Shown: positions 23,993 to 33,045, counted from the stretch's first letter. The stretch: DNA of 38,056 nt from Spirochaetota bacterium (GCA_018240245.1 JAFEGD010000194.1:1-38056), one strand, 5' to 3'. The notes: generated by a model from the letters alone, not told the origin. Made by a program: numbers and translations.

Positions 23993-24412
23993 ATGAAGAT
24001 TACTGTTGTCAACGGCCCGAACCTCAATATGCTCGGCAAGCGCGAGAGCGGCTTTTATGGCACGTTCACGCTCGCCGACCTCGAAAAAAAGCTGAGCGAC
24101 CATGTCGGTGCGCGCGCAGAACTTAATTTTTTTCAAGCAAATGCCGAGGGTGATATTATTACGTTCTTGCAAAAGTTGACCGCCGACGACCGCCTGATCT
24201 TGAATGCTGCGTCGCTGACGCACACATCGATCGGTATTCGCGACGCGCTGAGCGCGACACAGGTGCCGTTCGTCGAGGTGCATATCAGCAACGTCTATGC
24301 GCGCGAAGAATTTCGCCACCAATCGTATTTGAGTGCGATTGCGCGCGGTGTGATTGTGGGCTTAGGCGCCGAGGGCTATCTTGCGGCGGCGGATTATTTT
24401 TTACGTGGTTGA
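23993..24412 (+). CDS. aroQ: Type II 3-dehydroquinate dehydratase
   Basis: A 139-residue type II dehydroquinase that forms 3-dehydroshikimate, the step directly after AroB. Landmarks: VVNGPNLNMLGKRE, catalytic Tyr in FYG, THTSIGIRDAL, VEVHISNVYAREEFRHQSY and GVIVGLGAEGY. The segment normally reading N-P-G-A before THTS is NAAS here, a modest deviation. The ribosome-binding region is the hairpin at 23961-23987 and shows no SD. Operon neighbour of aroB; the next gene starts 9 bases downstream. Confidence 0.93.
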   Translation: MKITVVNGPNLNMLGKRESGFYGTFTLADLEKKLSDHVGARAELNFFQANAEGDIITFLQKLTADDRLILNAASLTHTSIGIRDALSATQVPFVEVHISNVYAREEFRHQSYLSAIARGVIVGLGAEGYLAAADYFLRG

Positions 24413-24421
24413 TTTTTTCCG

Positions 24422-25594
24422 ATGTTGCAAGTTTTAATCCAAAAAAAATCCGAAGGCAACTACGAACTCTCCGAAGCGGGGGTGAGCCGCGCGTATCTGA
24501 CGACGATGCAGCGCCTGCTCATGCACTACGCGCAACAGGCGCTGAAAACGCCGCCTCCCGAAGCGCAGGCGATGGGCCAGAAACTGCCCGCGTTCGCGAA
24601 CCAGGTCATCAAAAAGCTCGACGACTATTTCGATCAACTGCCGCAATTTGCCGCGTTCATTAAAGAACCAAACACGGGGCGCTTGGGCGCGTACATCGGG
24701 CAAAATTTTATGCCGCAACTCGAAAAGGTCAAAGAGAAGCTGCTTGAAACAGAAATTCCTAAATATAAGGCGGAGTACGAAAATCCATACCGCGTGCCGT
24801 CGAACGATCTCTTGATGCTCTACGCCGCCGATTTTGCCGCAGCGCCCCCACTCGCCTATAAGCCGTTCGACCCCGAGGCCGAAGCCGAAGAAAAACTTAA
24901 GGCTGCCGAACTGGTGTTGCCCGGCGAGGCACCCGCAGGTTCGGGCCCCAAACCGCAACCCGGTGAAATTCTTTTGCAACGCTATGCATCCGCATTTGTG
25001 ACTGCCCGCCCGCTGACCTACACACCCGACACGGGTAGCGGCGATACCGACGACGACCAAGACGTAGCGACGCCCTCGGTGCCGCAACAACTCAGCTTTC
25101 GCAACTTCGTCGCGGTCATCAACACCGTGTCGCGCTTTGTCAAAGCGCAAGACCAACAGGGCTACGCAAAATATTACGCAGGATTACCCGCTGTGCAGCA
25201 GTCGGCGTACACATTCTACACGCTTTTGCAGAAAGCAGCGCAACAACAAAGTGTCGATTGGTCGGGCGAAATTCACAAGGTGATGCAACGCGCGCAGCTC
25301 GATGCCGGGCAAGCGAACAAACTCAAAGACGAGGTCGAAGCGTACCGCAAGGTGTCGCAATCGCTTTCGCGCGCACTCGCCGCAGGTCAACAGAAAGGTA
25401 TGCCGCCGCAGCTTGCGCAGAGTCTTTACCCGCAGCTCATTACGATTTTTGAAAATAACGGCAACCTCGCCGAAAAGCGTACCGCGCTCAAGATGTCGCT
25501 CTTACAGGTGAGCGTTCCGGCGGCGAAAGATGCGATTACCGAAATTCTTGCGCCACAGCTCGAAGAACTCGTGGGCCTTTATGGCATCGCTTAA
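24422..25594 (+). CDS. Ala/Gln-rich soluble protein, unknown function
   Basis: A 390-residue protein without signal peptide or membrane helix. The sequence is largely helical and rich in Ala, Gln, Leu and Pro. There is an acidic, probably disordered middle (about residues 150-225, with GSGDTDDDQD) between an N-terminal and a C-terminal helical region. No catalytic motif or family recognised. It sits between aroQ and the YprB-like gene, overlapping the latter by 14 bases, so it is expressed with the argD-aroB-aroQ group. Likely lineage-specific. Confidence 0.6.
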   Translation: MLQVLIQKKSEGNYELSEAGVSRAYLTTMQRLLMHYAQQALKTPPPEAQAMGQKLPAFANQVIKKLDDYFDQLPQFAAFIKEPNTGRLGAYIGQNFMPQLEKVKEKLLETEIPKYKAEYENPYRVPSNDLLMLYAADFAAAPPLAYKPFDPEAEAEEKLKAAELVLPGEAPAGSGPKPQPGEILLQRYASAFVTARPLTYTPDTGSGDTDDDQDVATPSVPQQLSFRNFVAVINTVSRFVKAQDQQGYAKYYAGLPAVQQSAYTFYTLLQKAAQQQSVDWSGEIHKVMQRAQLDAGQANKLKDEVEAYRKVSQSLSRALAAGQQKGMPPQLAQSLYPQLITIFENNGNLAEKRTALKMSLLQVSVPAAKDAITEILAPQLEELVGLYGIA

Positions 25595-26633
25595 ATCGCG
25601 CCTCGGCGCGTATAATAAGAAGCCAATTTCAACACAATCGCCGACAACAAAGCCGCAGTTAATCCACACCACAACGCACGTAGCGCGTTTCACGAAGCAC
25701 CCTATCTCGGGGACAGAGTTACTGTTGCCGCACAGCGTGGCGCGTGATTTCACGGGCGACGTCGAGACTGCGCAGCTCTTATTCTTCGATTTAGAAACAA
25801 CGGGGTTGGGTGCTTCAGAACAAGTCTACCCATTCTTGATCGGCGCGGCGCGGCAATTGGACGGTGCATGCGAGCTCACGACGTGGTTTGCCGACACGCC
25901 TGCCGGCGAAGAAGAAATGCTCGCGGCGTTTATAACTCAAGCGCGCGACACGGTGCTTGTGAGTTTTAACGGCAAATCGTTCGACCTGCCGCTCGTGCTA
26001 CGCCGCGCCGAGAAATACGGTCTCGCGAACTCGTTGAAAGATTGCATACACATCGATCTTTTCCATACGATTCGCCGCATTTTTCCCGAAAAGCCCGCGC
26101 GGCTCGTCGACGCCGAAGCACGACTCTTACAATTTACGCGCGCAGGCGATATTTCGGGCGCCGCCGTCGCACAGGCATACTTCGAGTATCTACACTTCGG
26201 CAAGAGCAATCTGCGCTCGGCGATACTCCAACACAACGTGAGCGACGTGCTTTCTTTAGTAAGTCTCTTGGCGCGCGTTTCGACGGCATTTCACGAAGCG
26301 CGGCGGGGCGAGCACAGTTGGGCATACAAAATTCATCGCGATAAGAGCGCCAACCTTGCGCAACAAAAGCAGTTACTCGAAAAAAAATCGGCAAACGCAC
26401 TCGATGGCCGCGATCTACAAGCGTTGGCAATTATCTATCGCAAAGAGAAAAACTATCGCCATGCGGCGCGTCTCTTCTTGAAGGCATACCGCCACGGCAA
26501 AGCGAATGCGATCGTCGACGCGGTACGCTCAGTCAAACGCTGCGGTCACGCAACGCTCGCACGACGCTTGACCGAATACGCGCTCGCTCGCGAAGACGAG
26601 CGCGTGCAGCGGCAGTTGGTTCGGCTATTTTGA
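25581..26633 (+). CDS. YprB-type ribonuclease H-like exonuclease
   Basis: From the ATG at 25581 (inside the previous gene's 3' end) the protein has 350 residues. The N-terminal two-thirds is a DEDD/RNase H-like exonuclease domain as in YprB: LLFFDLETTGLG with Asp70 and Glu72, VSFNGKSFDLPLV and HNVSDVLSLVSLLAR supply the acidic residues. The last 90 residues (RDLQALAIIYRKEKNYRHAAR) look like TPR-type helices. It probably trims or repairs nucleic acid; substrate unknown. Its 3' end overlaps the convergent metallopeptidase gene by 9 bases. Confidence 0.82.
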   Translation: MASLKSRLGAYNKKPISTQSPTTKPQLIHTTTHVARFTKHPISGTELLLPHSVARDFTGDVETAQLLFFDLETTGLGASEQVYPFLIGAARQLDGACELTTWFADTPAGEEEMLAAFITQARDTVLVSFNGKSFDLPLVLRRAEKYGLANSLKDCIHIDLFHTIRRIFPEKPARLVDAEARLLQFTRAGDISGAAVAQAYFEYLHFGKSNLRSAILQHNVSDVLSLVSLLARVSTAFHEARRGEHSWAYKIHRDKSANLAQQKQLLEKKSANALDGRDLQALAIIYRKEKNYRHAARLFLKAYRHGKANAIVDAVRSVKRCGHATLARRLTEYALAREDERVQRQLVRLF

Positions 26634-28094
26634 CAAACGCTGCAAAAATTTCCGATGACGATGTTCGAATGGAATATGCCAAAACGATTTTTGGCTATCC
26701 CGAGGGCGCACTCCCCCTTTTTTGAGGGGTGTCGTCGCAACTGTTGCCTCTGTGACAGGTTCTGTAACGACCGGCCCCATCGGTAAAATATCGTCGGTTA
26801 CGGTACCGCTCGCGCTACCCGTCGCAGTGGCATTGTGATTAAAGACGACATAGTTTGCTGCACCGACGACCATCGTGAGCCCGCACGTGGTGCAATTTAA
26901 GCTCGGTGCCGGCGGCGGGGTGTTGATGTGGTAAAGTTTGGGCGTATATTGTGCCAGCGTGATTGTGGGCGACGTACCCGACACGGCGGTGTATGCGCCT
27001 TGCGTGAGACTCGTCGCGAGCTGCGCCGAATAGTCGGTCGTCGCTGGCTTCAGCGCATAATCGTAAGCGCCGCTTTGCGCTAGCGTTGAATCGGCGAGGC
27101 CGTTGTAATGCACTGTCGCTCCGGCGGGTGAAGTCCCGAGCGCACCTTTAAGGAGCGCCCCCCACATGAACCGATAGCTGCACGCAAAAAATGAATACGA
27201 GAGGCCAGCGCTATTACCGCAATTCGCAATGAGCGATGTGTCGACGCCAGCAAGTGCGCTATCGACACCCGCGACATCGGTGATATGGTTATGGAAAACC
27301 GCAGCTATGCCACCCAAACCATAGACGTCCGCAAGATAGCGAAAGTAAATATACGAGGTCGCGTAATTATCGAGCAAGAACGGCCCCGATGGCCGTGTGA
27401 GCGAAGTCAAATCGCGAAGCGCTGCGCTAAAATTTTGCGCGCGCCCCGTCTGCGGGCCAAAACCCACGAGATCGGCGGTCACCTCGGCAAGTCCCTCGTC
27501 GACCCACGTGGGCTCGGTCTCCGATTGTTCGCCACGAAAATATTTTCCAAATTGTAAGAGGTGTTGGTATTCGTGCCCCATTGTCGCGAAAAAAGACGTC
27601 TGCGTCGGGTCGGCCGGGTACGTGTCGAGATAGAGCATCTCGGCGTGGTTGCTGTGGTAACTGCTATTCGTCGCATTCACCGCCGCGTCGGTATATTCGT
27701 TATACGGGTCGAAATACCCCGCGATATAGCTCCCCCCGGGTTGATACCCGTCTTGAATATCTAAAAGCAGTAAAATTATTTTGCCGTTGTTATCGACATC
27801 GGTCGGCTGCGTATACCAAACGTTCTCAATCGGCACGATGTTATTTTCGAAAGCTGCGATAATGCCGTCGATGGCGGATTGAGAAACGTTAGCTTGATTT
27901 TCAACGTAGACGATGCTATGCGCCGACGACGCATTGAACATGGCGGTCGTGCGGTAAAAACTCGAAGTACCTTGCGTGATATTACTTTTGCGTGCCCAGA
28001 AGCCACGCCCCCCCGGGGGGTCGTAGAGCGCATCGCTGCCGACACAGTGCGCGCAGAGCAGAGCGATGAGGCTTATTTGCAGCCATATACGCAT
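26625..28094 (-). CDS. Secreted M30 (hyicolysin)-like zinc metallopeptidase lipoprotein
   Basis: A 489-residue exported protein with a signal segment and Cys residues at 14 and 17 that could be lipidated. The zinc site is GHEYQHLLQF (His174, Glu175, His178) followed by WVDEGLAE (Glu200), the HExxH + E arrangement of the M30/gluzincin type. The acidic loop DNNGKIILLLLDIQD is also typical. The C-terminal 130 residues are beta-rich and low in charge, then end in a basic tail. It would degrade extracellular or host protein (inference). Codons 25-29 include a C6G7 run (plus 28008-28020). Confidence 0.78.
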   Translation of the reverse strand: MRIWLQISLIALLCAHCVGSDALYDPPGGRGFWARKSNITQGTSSFYRTTAMFNASSAHSIVYVENQANVSQSAIDGIIAAFENNIVPIENVWYTQPTDVDNNGKIILLLLDIQDGYQPGGSYIAGYFDPYNEYTDAAVNATNSSYHSNHAEMLYLDTYPADPTQTSFFATMGHEYQHLLQFGKYFRGEQSETEPTWVDEGLAEVTADLVGFGPQTGRAQNFSAALRDLTSLTRPSGPFLLDNYATSYIYFRYLADVYGLGGIAAVFHNHITDVAGVDSALAGVDTSLIANCGNSAGLSYSFFACSYRFMWGALLKGALGTSPAGATVHYNGLADSTLAQSGAYDYALKPATTDYSAQLATSLTQGAYTAVSGTSPTITLAQYTPKLYHINTPPPAPSLNCTTCGLTMVVGAANYVVFNHNATATGSASGTVTDDILPMGPVVTEPVTEATVATTPLKKGGVRPRDSQKSFWHIPFEHRHRKFLQRLSK

Positions 28095-28186
28095 TCCATC
28101 GGCTAACTTGGCTCAAGGCACCGTCAATCACAAATTCTTTTTCATAGACAACGTGTCTCAAACGCAAATTCTGCCACACTCAATTT

Positions 28187-28237
28187 GCAATGTGCTCGCC
28201 TTGCTGCGGCAAAGCCGCAACAAGGCGAGCACATTGC
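28187..28237. repeat. Long near-perfect inverted repeat upstream of tRNA-Asp
   Basis: A 17-base perfect arm (28187-28203 with 28221-28237) continues after one C/A mismatch into a 6-base arm (28205-28210 with 28214-28219) around an AAA loop. The outer core is CAATGTGCTCGCCTTG and its complement. No T-tract follows on either strand. It fills most of the space between the peptidase start and the tRNA. Confidence 0.85.
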
Positions 28238-28251
28238 GATAAGAGAGCAAA

Positions 28252-28325
28252 GGGGTTGTAGCTCAGTTGGTTAGAGCATCCGCCTGTCACGTGGAAGGCC
28301 GCGGGTTCGAGTCCCGTCAACCCCG
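28252..28325 (+). tRNA. tRNA-Asp (GTC)
   Basis: A 74-base cloverleaf. The acceptor stem GGGGTTG (28252-28258) pairs with CAACCCC (28318-28324), with discriminator G. The D arm is GCTCAGTTGGTTAGAGC. The anticodon loop CTGTCAC has anticodon GTC at 28286-28288, and the T arm contains GGTTCGAGTCC. CCA is not encoded. A T6 run follows at 28327-28332. Confidence 0.96.
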
Positions 28326-28342
28326 ATTTTTTGTTGTAGCGT

Positions 28343-28359
28343 CGATTGCGTAGCAATCG
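28343..28359. repeat. Small hairpin after tRNA-Asp
   Basis: CGATTGC (28343-28349), loop GTA, GCAATCG (28353-28359), a perfect 7-base stem between the tRNA and the next start codon. The T6 run precedes rather than follows it, so it is not a canonical terminator for the tRNA. Confidence 0.5.
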
Positions 28360-28379
28360 CGTTGAAGCGCAAGTTAAAG

Positions 28380-29138
28380 ATGGCCTACGAACTGACCAAA
28401 GGGCTTGAATATCTCACCGTCTTAGGGCCGGGTAAAATCATCGTGCTTTTGTCGACGATGCCGACCGACAAGCTTGCGCAACTTTCGCGGCATATCGAAC
28501 ATAAGAAAATTCTCTATGTACTTTCGTATACCTCGGTACGCCAGGTAGCAGCGATCGTTAAGCGCACCGACGTGCAAGCGCTCGTCACGCTCATGAACGC
28601 ACTCACCGCCGAAGACAGCGTCGCCCTACTCAACCAGCTTGAACTCGACACGATCGTGCTTTTTCTCTCGCATTTAGAAATCAACCGCCTCGTGCGCATC
28701 GTGCAAGGCGCTGGCGTCGCGCGCATGATCGAACTCTTAGCCGCGACAGGCCCCGAGCGGGCTCTGCACCTCACCCGCGAGTTGCCGACCGAAAATCTCG
28801 TCGGTCTTATCAAGAGCGTGTCGATGGCGCAGCTCGCGATCTTGGCGACGCGCCTTAAAGCGGATTTCTTAAATAAACTTTCGCGCTCAGACTCGGCCGA
28901 GAATCTCGCCGCGCTCATTAACACAGTCGGTGCTAAAAATATTCTCGAACTCGTCCACGAACTCGGCGAAAAAGACGTACTACACCTTGCGCAGAAGTTC
29001 AAAGCGGCCAAGCTGCAACAGATGATTTTTTTGATTCATGCCATGAAACTTAAGAAGCCGAAACCGAAAAAAGTACCTAAAAAGAAAGCTGTGGCAAAAG
29101 GCGCGAAAAAGCCGAGAACAAAAGCCAAGAAACATTGA
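28380..29138 (+). CDS. Helical-repeat protein with Lys-rich histone-like tail
   Basis: From the ATG at 28380 the protein has 252 residues (a TTG at 28362 would add six). Residues about 10-220 consist of repeating two-helix units of about 25 residues (for example LLSTMPTDKLAQLSRHIE, LMNALTAEDSVALLNQLELD, LTRELPTENLVGLIKSVS), an alpha-solenoid resembling MgtE-N or HEAT-like repeats. The last 30 residues are extremely basic, rich in Lys, Pro and Ala (KKPKPKKVPKKKAVAKGAKK), like histone H1 tails or bacterial nucleoid proteins. No signal peptide. A nucleic-acid-binding scaffold is plausible; function unknown. Confidence 0.65.
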   Translation: MAYELTKGLEYLTVLGPGKIIVLLSTMPTDKLAQLSRHIEHKKILYVLSYTSVRQVAAIVKRTDVQALVTLMNALTAEDSVALLNQLELDTIVLFLSHLEINRLVRIVQGAGVARMIELLAATGPERALHLTRELPTENLVGLIKSVSMAQLAILATRLKADFLNKLSRSDSAENLAALINTVGAKNILELVHELGEKDVLHLAQKFKAAKLQQMIFLIHAMKLKKPKPKKVPKKKAVAKGAKKPRTKAKKH

Positions 29139-29178
29139 CGCGGTGAATCCGCATTTTTTTGCCAAAAGATATTTCACC

Positions 29179-30312
29179 ATGACCGACTTCACCGCGCTAC
29201 GCCGCGAATTCAAAATTCGCAAAGACCTCATCTGGCTCAACAACTGCGGTATCAGCGTGCCGCCCGTGCGCGCTGCCACTGCAGTCAAAGAATATCTCGA
29301 TGCGTATAGCGAAGCGGGCGTGCTGCAAAAACGCAAACCAACCGGGCAAGCGTTGAAAAATATTCGCGAGCATTTTACAAGACTCTTAGGCGGTGCGGCG
29401 CACGAATATGCGCTACTCAATAATACCGCTGAGGGCATGAATTTTATCGCGCAGAGCCTGCCTTTAGAGCGCGGCGACCGCGTACTGCTCGTCGAGCGCG
29501 AGTATCCGAGCAACGTGTACCCTTTCATGCAACTCAAAAAGCAGGGTGTTGAGATTGCGTTTGTGTCGCCGGGGCTTTCGAACGCCGAGTTTATCGCAAA
29601 CATCGAAGCGGCGCTGACGCCCGCGACGCGTGCCATGTCGCTTTCGGCGGTCGATTGGCTCACCGGCCTCAAATTCGACATCACGGCGATCGGGCGGCTG
29701 CTCAAGCGTCGCGGCGTCGCGTTTCTGCTCGATGCCGCGCAGGGAGCGGGACAAGTCGACATCGACGTGAAAGCGGCGGGTGTCGACGCGATGGCGTTCT
29801 CGTGCTGGAAATGGCTTTTGGGGCCATTGGGTTCGGGGGGGCTTTATGTGGCGGATGAATTTTTGAAAAAGTTATCGATCCGCGTAGCGGGTACCTCATC
29901 GGTGAAAAACGACGAAGTCTATTTGCCGCACCGCGAAGATTATAAAGAGAGCGTCGATCGCTTTATGCTGTCGACCGCGCCTTACATGAACTGGGTATTT
30001 CTCGAAGCGTCGCTCGATTTTCTCTCGGGCGTCGGGTTTGTCGTGGTGCAAAAACGCCTATTTGCTTTGGCCGACGAACTGGCGCACATTTTACGCTCCG
30101 CCGGGTTTCGCGTCTTGCGCGACGATTTTGGAAACGATAAGAGCGCGATTGTCGTGGCGCAGCGCGACGGTGATATGCAAGCGCTGCACGCGCGACTCAC
30201 CCAAGCGGGCGTCGTCTGCGCACTACGCGAGGGAGCGTTGCGGTTTTCGGCGCACCTTAACGTCGACGAGAACGATTTAGCGCGGTTTAAGAAGATTGTT
30301 GCGGGGTTGTAA
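29179..30312 (+). CDS. Class V aminotransferase (cysteine desulfurase-like)
   Basis: From the ATG at 29179 the protein has 377 residues (a GTG at 29143 would add 12). It is a PLP enzyme of fold type I, class V. Landmarks: LNNCGISVPP near the N-terminus, YALLNNTAEGMNFIAQSL, FLLDAAQGAGQVDIDV, and AFSCWKWLLGPLGSGGLYV with the PLP lysine. The missing cysteine loop of SufS/IscS and the SCWKW context point to an isopenicillin N epimerase-like or generic class V member. Substrate unknown. It ends 2 bases before the convergent TraB-family stop. Confidence 0.8.
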   Translation: MTDFTALRREFKIRKDLIWLNNCGISVPPVRAATAVKEYLDAYSEAGVLQKRKPTGQALKNIREHFTRLLGGAAHEYALLNNTAEGMNFIAQSLPLERGDRVLLVEREYPSNVYPFMQLKKQGVEIAFVSPGLSNAEFIANIEAALTPATRAMSLSAVDWLTGLKFDITAIGRLLKRRGVAFLLDAAQGAGQVDIDVKAAGVDAMAFSCWKWLLGPLGSGGLYVADEFLKKLSIRVAGTSSVKNDEVYLPHREDYKESVDRFMLSTAPYMNWVFLEASLDFLSGVGFVVVQKRLFALADELAHILRSAGFRVLRDDFGNDKSAIVVAQRDGDMQALHARLTQAGVVCALREGALRFSAHLNVDENDLARFKKIVAGL

Positions 30313-30314
30313 CC

Positions 30315-31526
30315 CTACACATACCAAATAAACACCCAGTATCCGACCGCGCTCGAAAATTGGCCAAGAAAGAAAATCATAAAAATCCGAAAAATACGGT
30401 TGCGATAAAAACTCTTGAACCGGGTCGTCGCCTCGGCCATGCCCTCGAAGTCGGTGACTTCGGGTTTGCGAAAAATCGCCTCGACGAGCGCGGCAACCCA
30501 CCCCGATTTGATGATCGGCAAGAACGTACTCACCGGCGAAACAATCACGCCGCCAAGATACGCCAAGAAATGCGGCGCCCACGCGAGAGTGATAATCGCC
30601 GTTACCGAACATTTGATAATCACCCATGTCTTGAGCGTCGATGCAAGATCGATTTTTTTGTTGCCCGAAAAAGTGATATAGGTCAGTATCGCGACGATGA
30701 TGAAAATCGGCGCCAAAAAGGCGATGAGCGAGCGCACGAGTTTGGGTTTTCTCACCGCGTTCAAGCGTTCGAGATCGTGCTCGCTCTGCAACGCCTCTTC
30801 GAGCCCACGCAAGTGCCCGGCACCGATCACAACAAGCGCGCGCTTAGGTTTTTGCTTTGCGTGCAGCGTCGCCGCGCGAATTTTCTGCGCCATATATTGG
30901 TCGCGCTCGTCGATGACAATCTCGCGAATACGGCGAAACGACGGCGGCAACGCATCGAGGACCGTCTGCAAAGCGTCTTTTTCTTTAAGCTTTTCGATGT
31001 CGTCTTTTTCCATTTTTTCGCTGATAAAGAGCGAAGCGACGAGTTCGGCGATGAGGCGCATTTTCGCAAAAAATCCCACGCTTTGCCAAGCGCGCTTTAA
31101 CGTAACGCGAATATCGCGGTCGATGAATTCGCATAAAATTTCTTTCTCGCGCGCGACCTCGATCGCTTTTTTGAATTCGGCGCCGGGGGCGGAGGTCAGA
31201 CGATCGCCCATTTTTTTCTGAAAAATAGAAAGTAAAATCGACGAAAAAAGTAGATAGATTTTGCCGGTCTTAATGACCTGCACGATATCCATGTGCTTCC
31301 AATGGTCGGGGTCTTGCAAATTTTTTGCGCGCCCCTCGTCGAGTTCGACGAGCACGACGTCGGGTTTTTCGCGGTTTATTGCCAATTCGACGTCGGCGAC
31401 ACTCTCGCGACTGACGTGCGCGGTGCCTAAGAGCGTCACCTCGGTTTTGCCGACTTTGAGTTTTCTCAGTTCAATCGAATATTTTTGCCGTGCTGTCTGA
31501 GCGGGGGCAGATTTTTTTTTAGTCAT
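30315..31526 (-). CDS. TraB/PrgY-family membrane protein
   Basis: A 403-residue protein. Residues about 20-260 form the TraB domain with its characteristic motifs: TLLGTAHVSRES, VVLVELDEGRAK, CEFIDRDIRVTLKRAW, DERDQYMAQKI and VVIGAGHLRGL. The conserved His and acidic residues suggest a metal-dependent, Tiki-like protease fold, as proposed for this superfamily. The C-terminal 140 residues carry about three to four membrane helices. In enterococci PrgY blunts pheromone signalling; that role does not transfer here. Its start overlaps the VWA-FHA stop by 8 bases, so they are co-expressed. Confidence 0.88.
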   Translation of the reverse strand: MTKKKSAPAQTARQKYSIELRKLKVGKTEVTLLGTAHVSRESVADVELAINREKPDVVLVELDEGRAKNLQDPDHWKHMDIVQVIKTGKIYLLFSSILLSIFQKKMGDRLTSAPGAEFKKAIEVAREKEILCEFIDRDIRVTLKRAWQSVGFFAKMRLIAELVASLFISEKMEKDDIEKLKEKDALQTVLDALPPSFRRIREIVIDERDQYMAQKIRAATLHAKQKPKRALVVIGAGHLRGLEEALQSEHDLERLNAVRKPKLVRSLIAFLAPIFIIVAILTYITFSGNKKIDLASTLKTWVIIKCSVTAIITLAWAPHFLAYLGGVIVSPVSTFLPIIKSGWVAALVEAIFRKPEVTDFEGMAEATTRFKSFYRNRIFRIFMIFFLGQFSSAVGYWVFIWYV

Positions 31527-33045
31527 GCTCTATCGCGTCTCTACTTTTTTCATATGTCGACGCGCTCTTGCGAAAAATGAGGCGCGTACGCCCGACGCCG
31601 ATTTCGTCGAAATCGTTGAGTTCTTTCGGGCGCAAGAGTTTGCGCCCGTTCAAAAAAGTGCCGTTTTCGGACATCAGGTCGTACAGAATAAATCGCGCGC
31701 CGTCGCGTTCGATTTTGGCGTGGCGCGGCGAAACCGTGTTATCGTCGATCACAATCGAATTATCGTCGCCGAATCCCAACGTTACTAAATGCCAGTTGAT
31801 GCGGTATTTGCGCCCGGTATGCGGGCCTTCTTTTTCGACGAGCCAACCGTGATGATAGTCGAGCGGCAGCCGCGCCGTGCGTAGCTCCGCCTTTTTTTGC
31901 GGCAACACCTGCAACTCTTCGCCCGTCACCAGCGCGGGTGGTAGCGTGTTTTCGACCTTGACCGTAATTTCTTGGCGGCGAAAAAAAAGCATGATAACGA
32001 CCGCAATGAGTAAGAGTGCGATGAGTGCGAGTAAAACCTCGGGCATGTGTGTCCGCATCGCGGCGAAGAGCCCCGCCGAAAACAGCTTTTCGCTTGCAGG
32101 CGCAGCGGGCACGACGCCGGTCGGTACGCTCGGTAGCGTGTAGGATTTCAAAACCTGCTGCCCGCTTGCGCCGAGTTCGATCGTTAAATCGACCGTTGCG
32201 CCGGGCTTTTGCTGCGTTTTGTAGGTAAGCCGAAATTCGCGCGATTTCAATCGGCTCAAGTAATGAAAAATTTTGCCTAAGTCTTCAGGTTTCGCCGCAC
32301 GAAATGCATCCCCCCCCGAAATGCGCGCCAACCGGATTATCGCCCGCATCGCCGACGACTTGCCCTTGCCCGCAGCAAAAAGCGGCACCGGGTTTGCGGT
32401 GAAGCGTTCGATAAGATCGCCCATTTTAACGCGCGAGGCGTTTTCTTTGCCGTCGGTATAAAGTACGATCGCGCGCCGCTCGCGCGTGCCTTCGAGCATC
32501 TTGTGCGCTTCGACGAGCGCGTCGTAGAGCATCGTGCGTCGCCCGCTTTGTTTGAGACGCAAGATGCGCTGGCGCAGCAGCTCGCGGTCAGACGTAAAAT
32601 TGAGTTCGCGATAGACCTTGCTATGAAACGTAATAAGCGCGACGCGGTGGCCGGGCTTTAAGCGATCGACGAAGGCAAGCGCCGCGCGCTTGAACGCGGC
32701 AAATTGTTTGCGCGAAAGCGAACGGCTAATATCAGCCAAAAGCACGGTGCGCGAAATATTTTCTTCTTGGTTTATGCTCTCGGTAACGAGCGAATCTTGC
32801 ACGACGCCGTTTTCACGCACGCGAAACGTCGGCGTACTCTCGCCGCTACTTTCAAAATCGCCGGGCGTATCGAGCGCAATACCAATTTCGATTTTGCCCG
32901 TTTCCAGCGTGCGCACTCCCGTGACGCGCGCCGCGCGCGTATCGGTCGGCGCGGGTTCGGCCGCACCCGGCGAACACGCACTAAAAGCCCCTGCAATGAG
33001 GAGACATAAAACAGCATAACTATGGCGCAAATTGCGGCGCATCAC
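31519..33045 (-). CDS. Exported VWA domain - TM helix - FHA domain protein
   Basis: A 508-residue protein with a lipoprotein-type signal (FSAC, Cys24). A VWA domain at about 95-265 has a complete MIDAS: DISRS (Asp105, Ser107, Ser109), Thr171 and Asp198 in YTDGKEN. A transmembrane helix follows at about 335-355. A C-terminal FHA domain (about 413-480) has VSPRH and ENGTFLNG, but the usual GR before it reads GFGDD, so the phosphothreonine-binding Arg is absent. Predicted topology: VWA in the periplasm, FHA in the cytoplasm. It lies between lepB and the TraB-family gene. A G8 run (plus 32310-32317) encodes SGGD. Confidence 0.85.
   Translation of the reverse strand: MMRRNLRHSYAVLCLLIAGAFSACSPGAAEPAPTDTRAARVTGVRTLETGKIEIGIALDTPGDFESSGESTPTFRVRENGVVQDSLVTESINQEENISRTVLLADISRSLSRKQFAAFKRAALAFVDRLKPGHRVALITFHSKVYRELNFTSDRELLRQRILRLKQSGRRTMLYDALVEAHKMLEGTRERRAIVLYTDGKENASRVKMGDLIERFTANPVPLFAAGKGKSSAMRAIIRLARISGGDAFRAAKPEDLGKIFHYLSRLKSREFRLTYKTQQKPGATVDLTIELGASGQQVLKSYTLPSVPTGVVPAAPASEKLFSAGLFAAMRTHMPEVLLALIALLLIAVVIMLFFRRQEITVKVENTLPPALVTGEELQVLPQKKAELRTARLPLDYHHGWLVEKEGPHTGRKYRINWHLVTLGFGDDNSIVIDDNTVSPRHAKIERDGARFILYDLMSENGTFLNGRKLLRPKELNDFDEIGVGRTRLIFRKSASTYEKSRDAIEHD

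Noticed and set aside
27285-27310. Similarity between GGTTATGGAAAACCGCAGCTATG here and the hairpin in aroB (23439-23460)
   Set aside because: The match is short and imperfect, and the palindrome is not kept, so it is most likely chance.
28008-28020. C/G homopolymer runs (C6G7 in the metallopeptidase, G8 in the VWA gene near 32310, G7 in lpxC near 8632 and in the class V aminotransferase near 29835) as phase-variable switches
   Set aside because: Such runs encode ordinary Gly-Gly or Pro-Pro pairs and occur even in lpxC, which is expected to be essential, so they look like base-composition effects.
30300-30318. GGGTT GT AACCC palindrome between the convergent aminotransferase and TraB-family genes as a bidirectional terminator
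   Set aside because: Five base pairs without flanking A/T tracts; not enough support.
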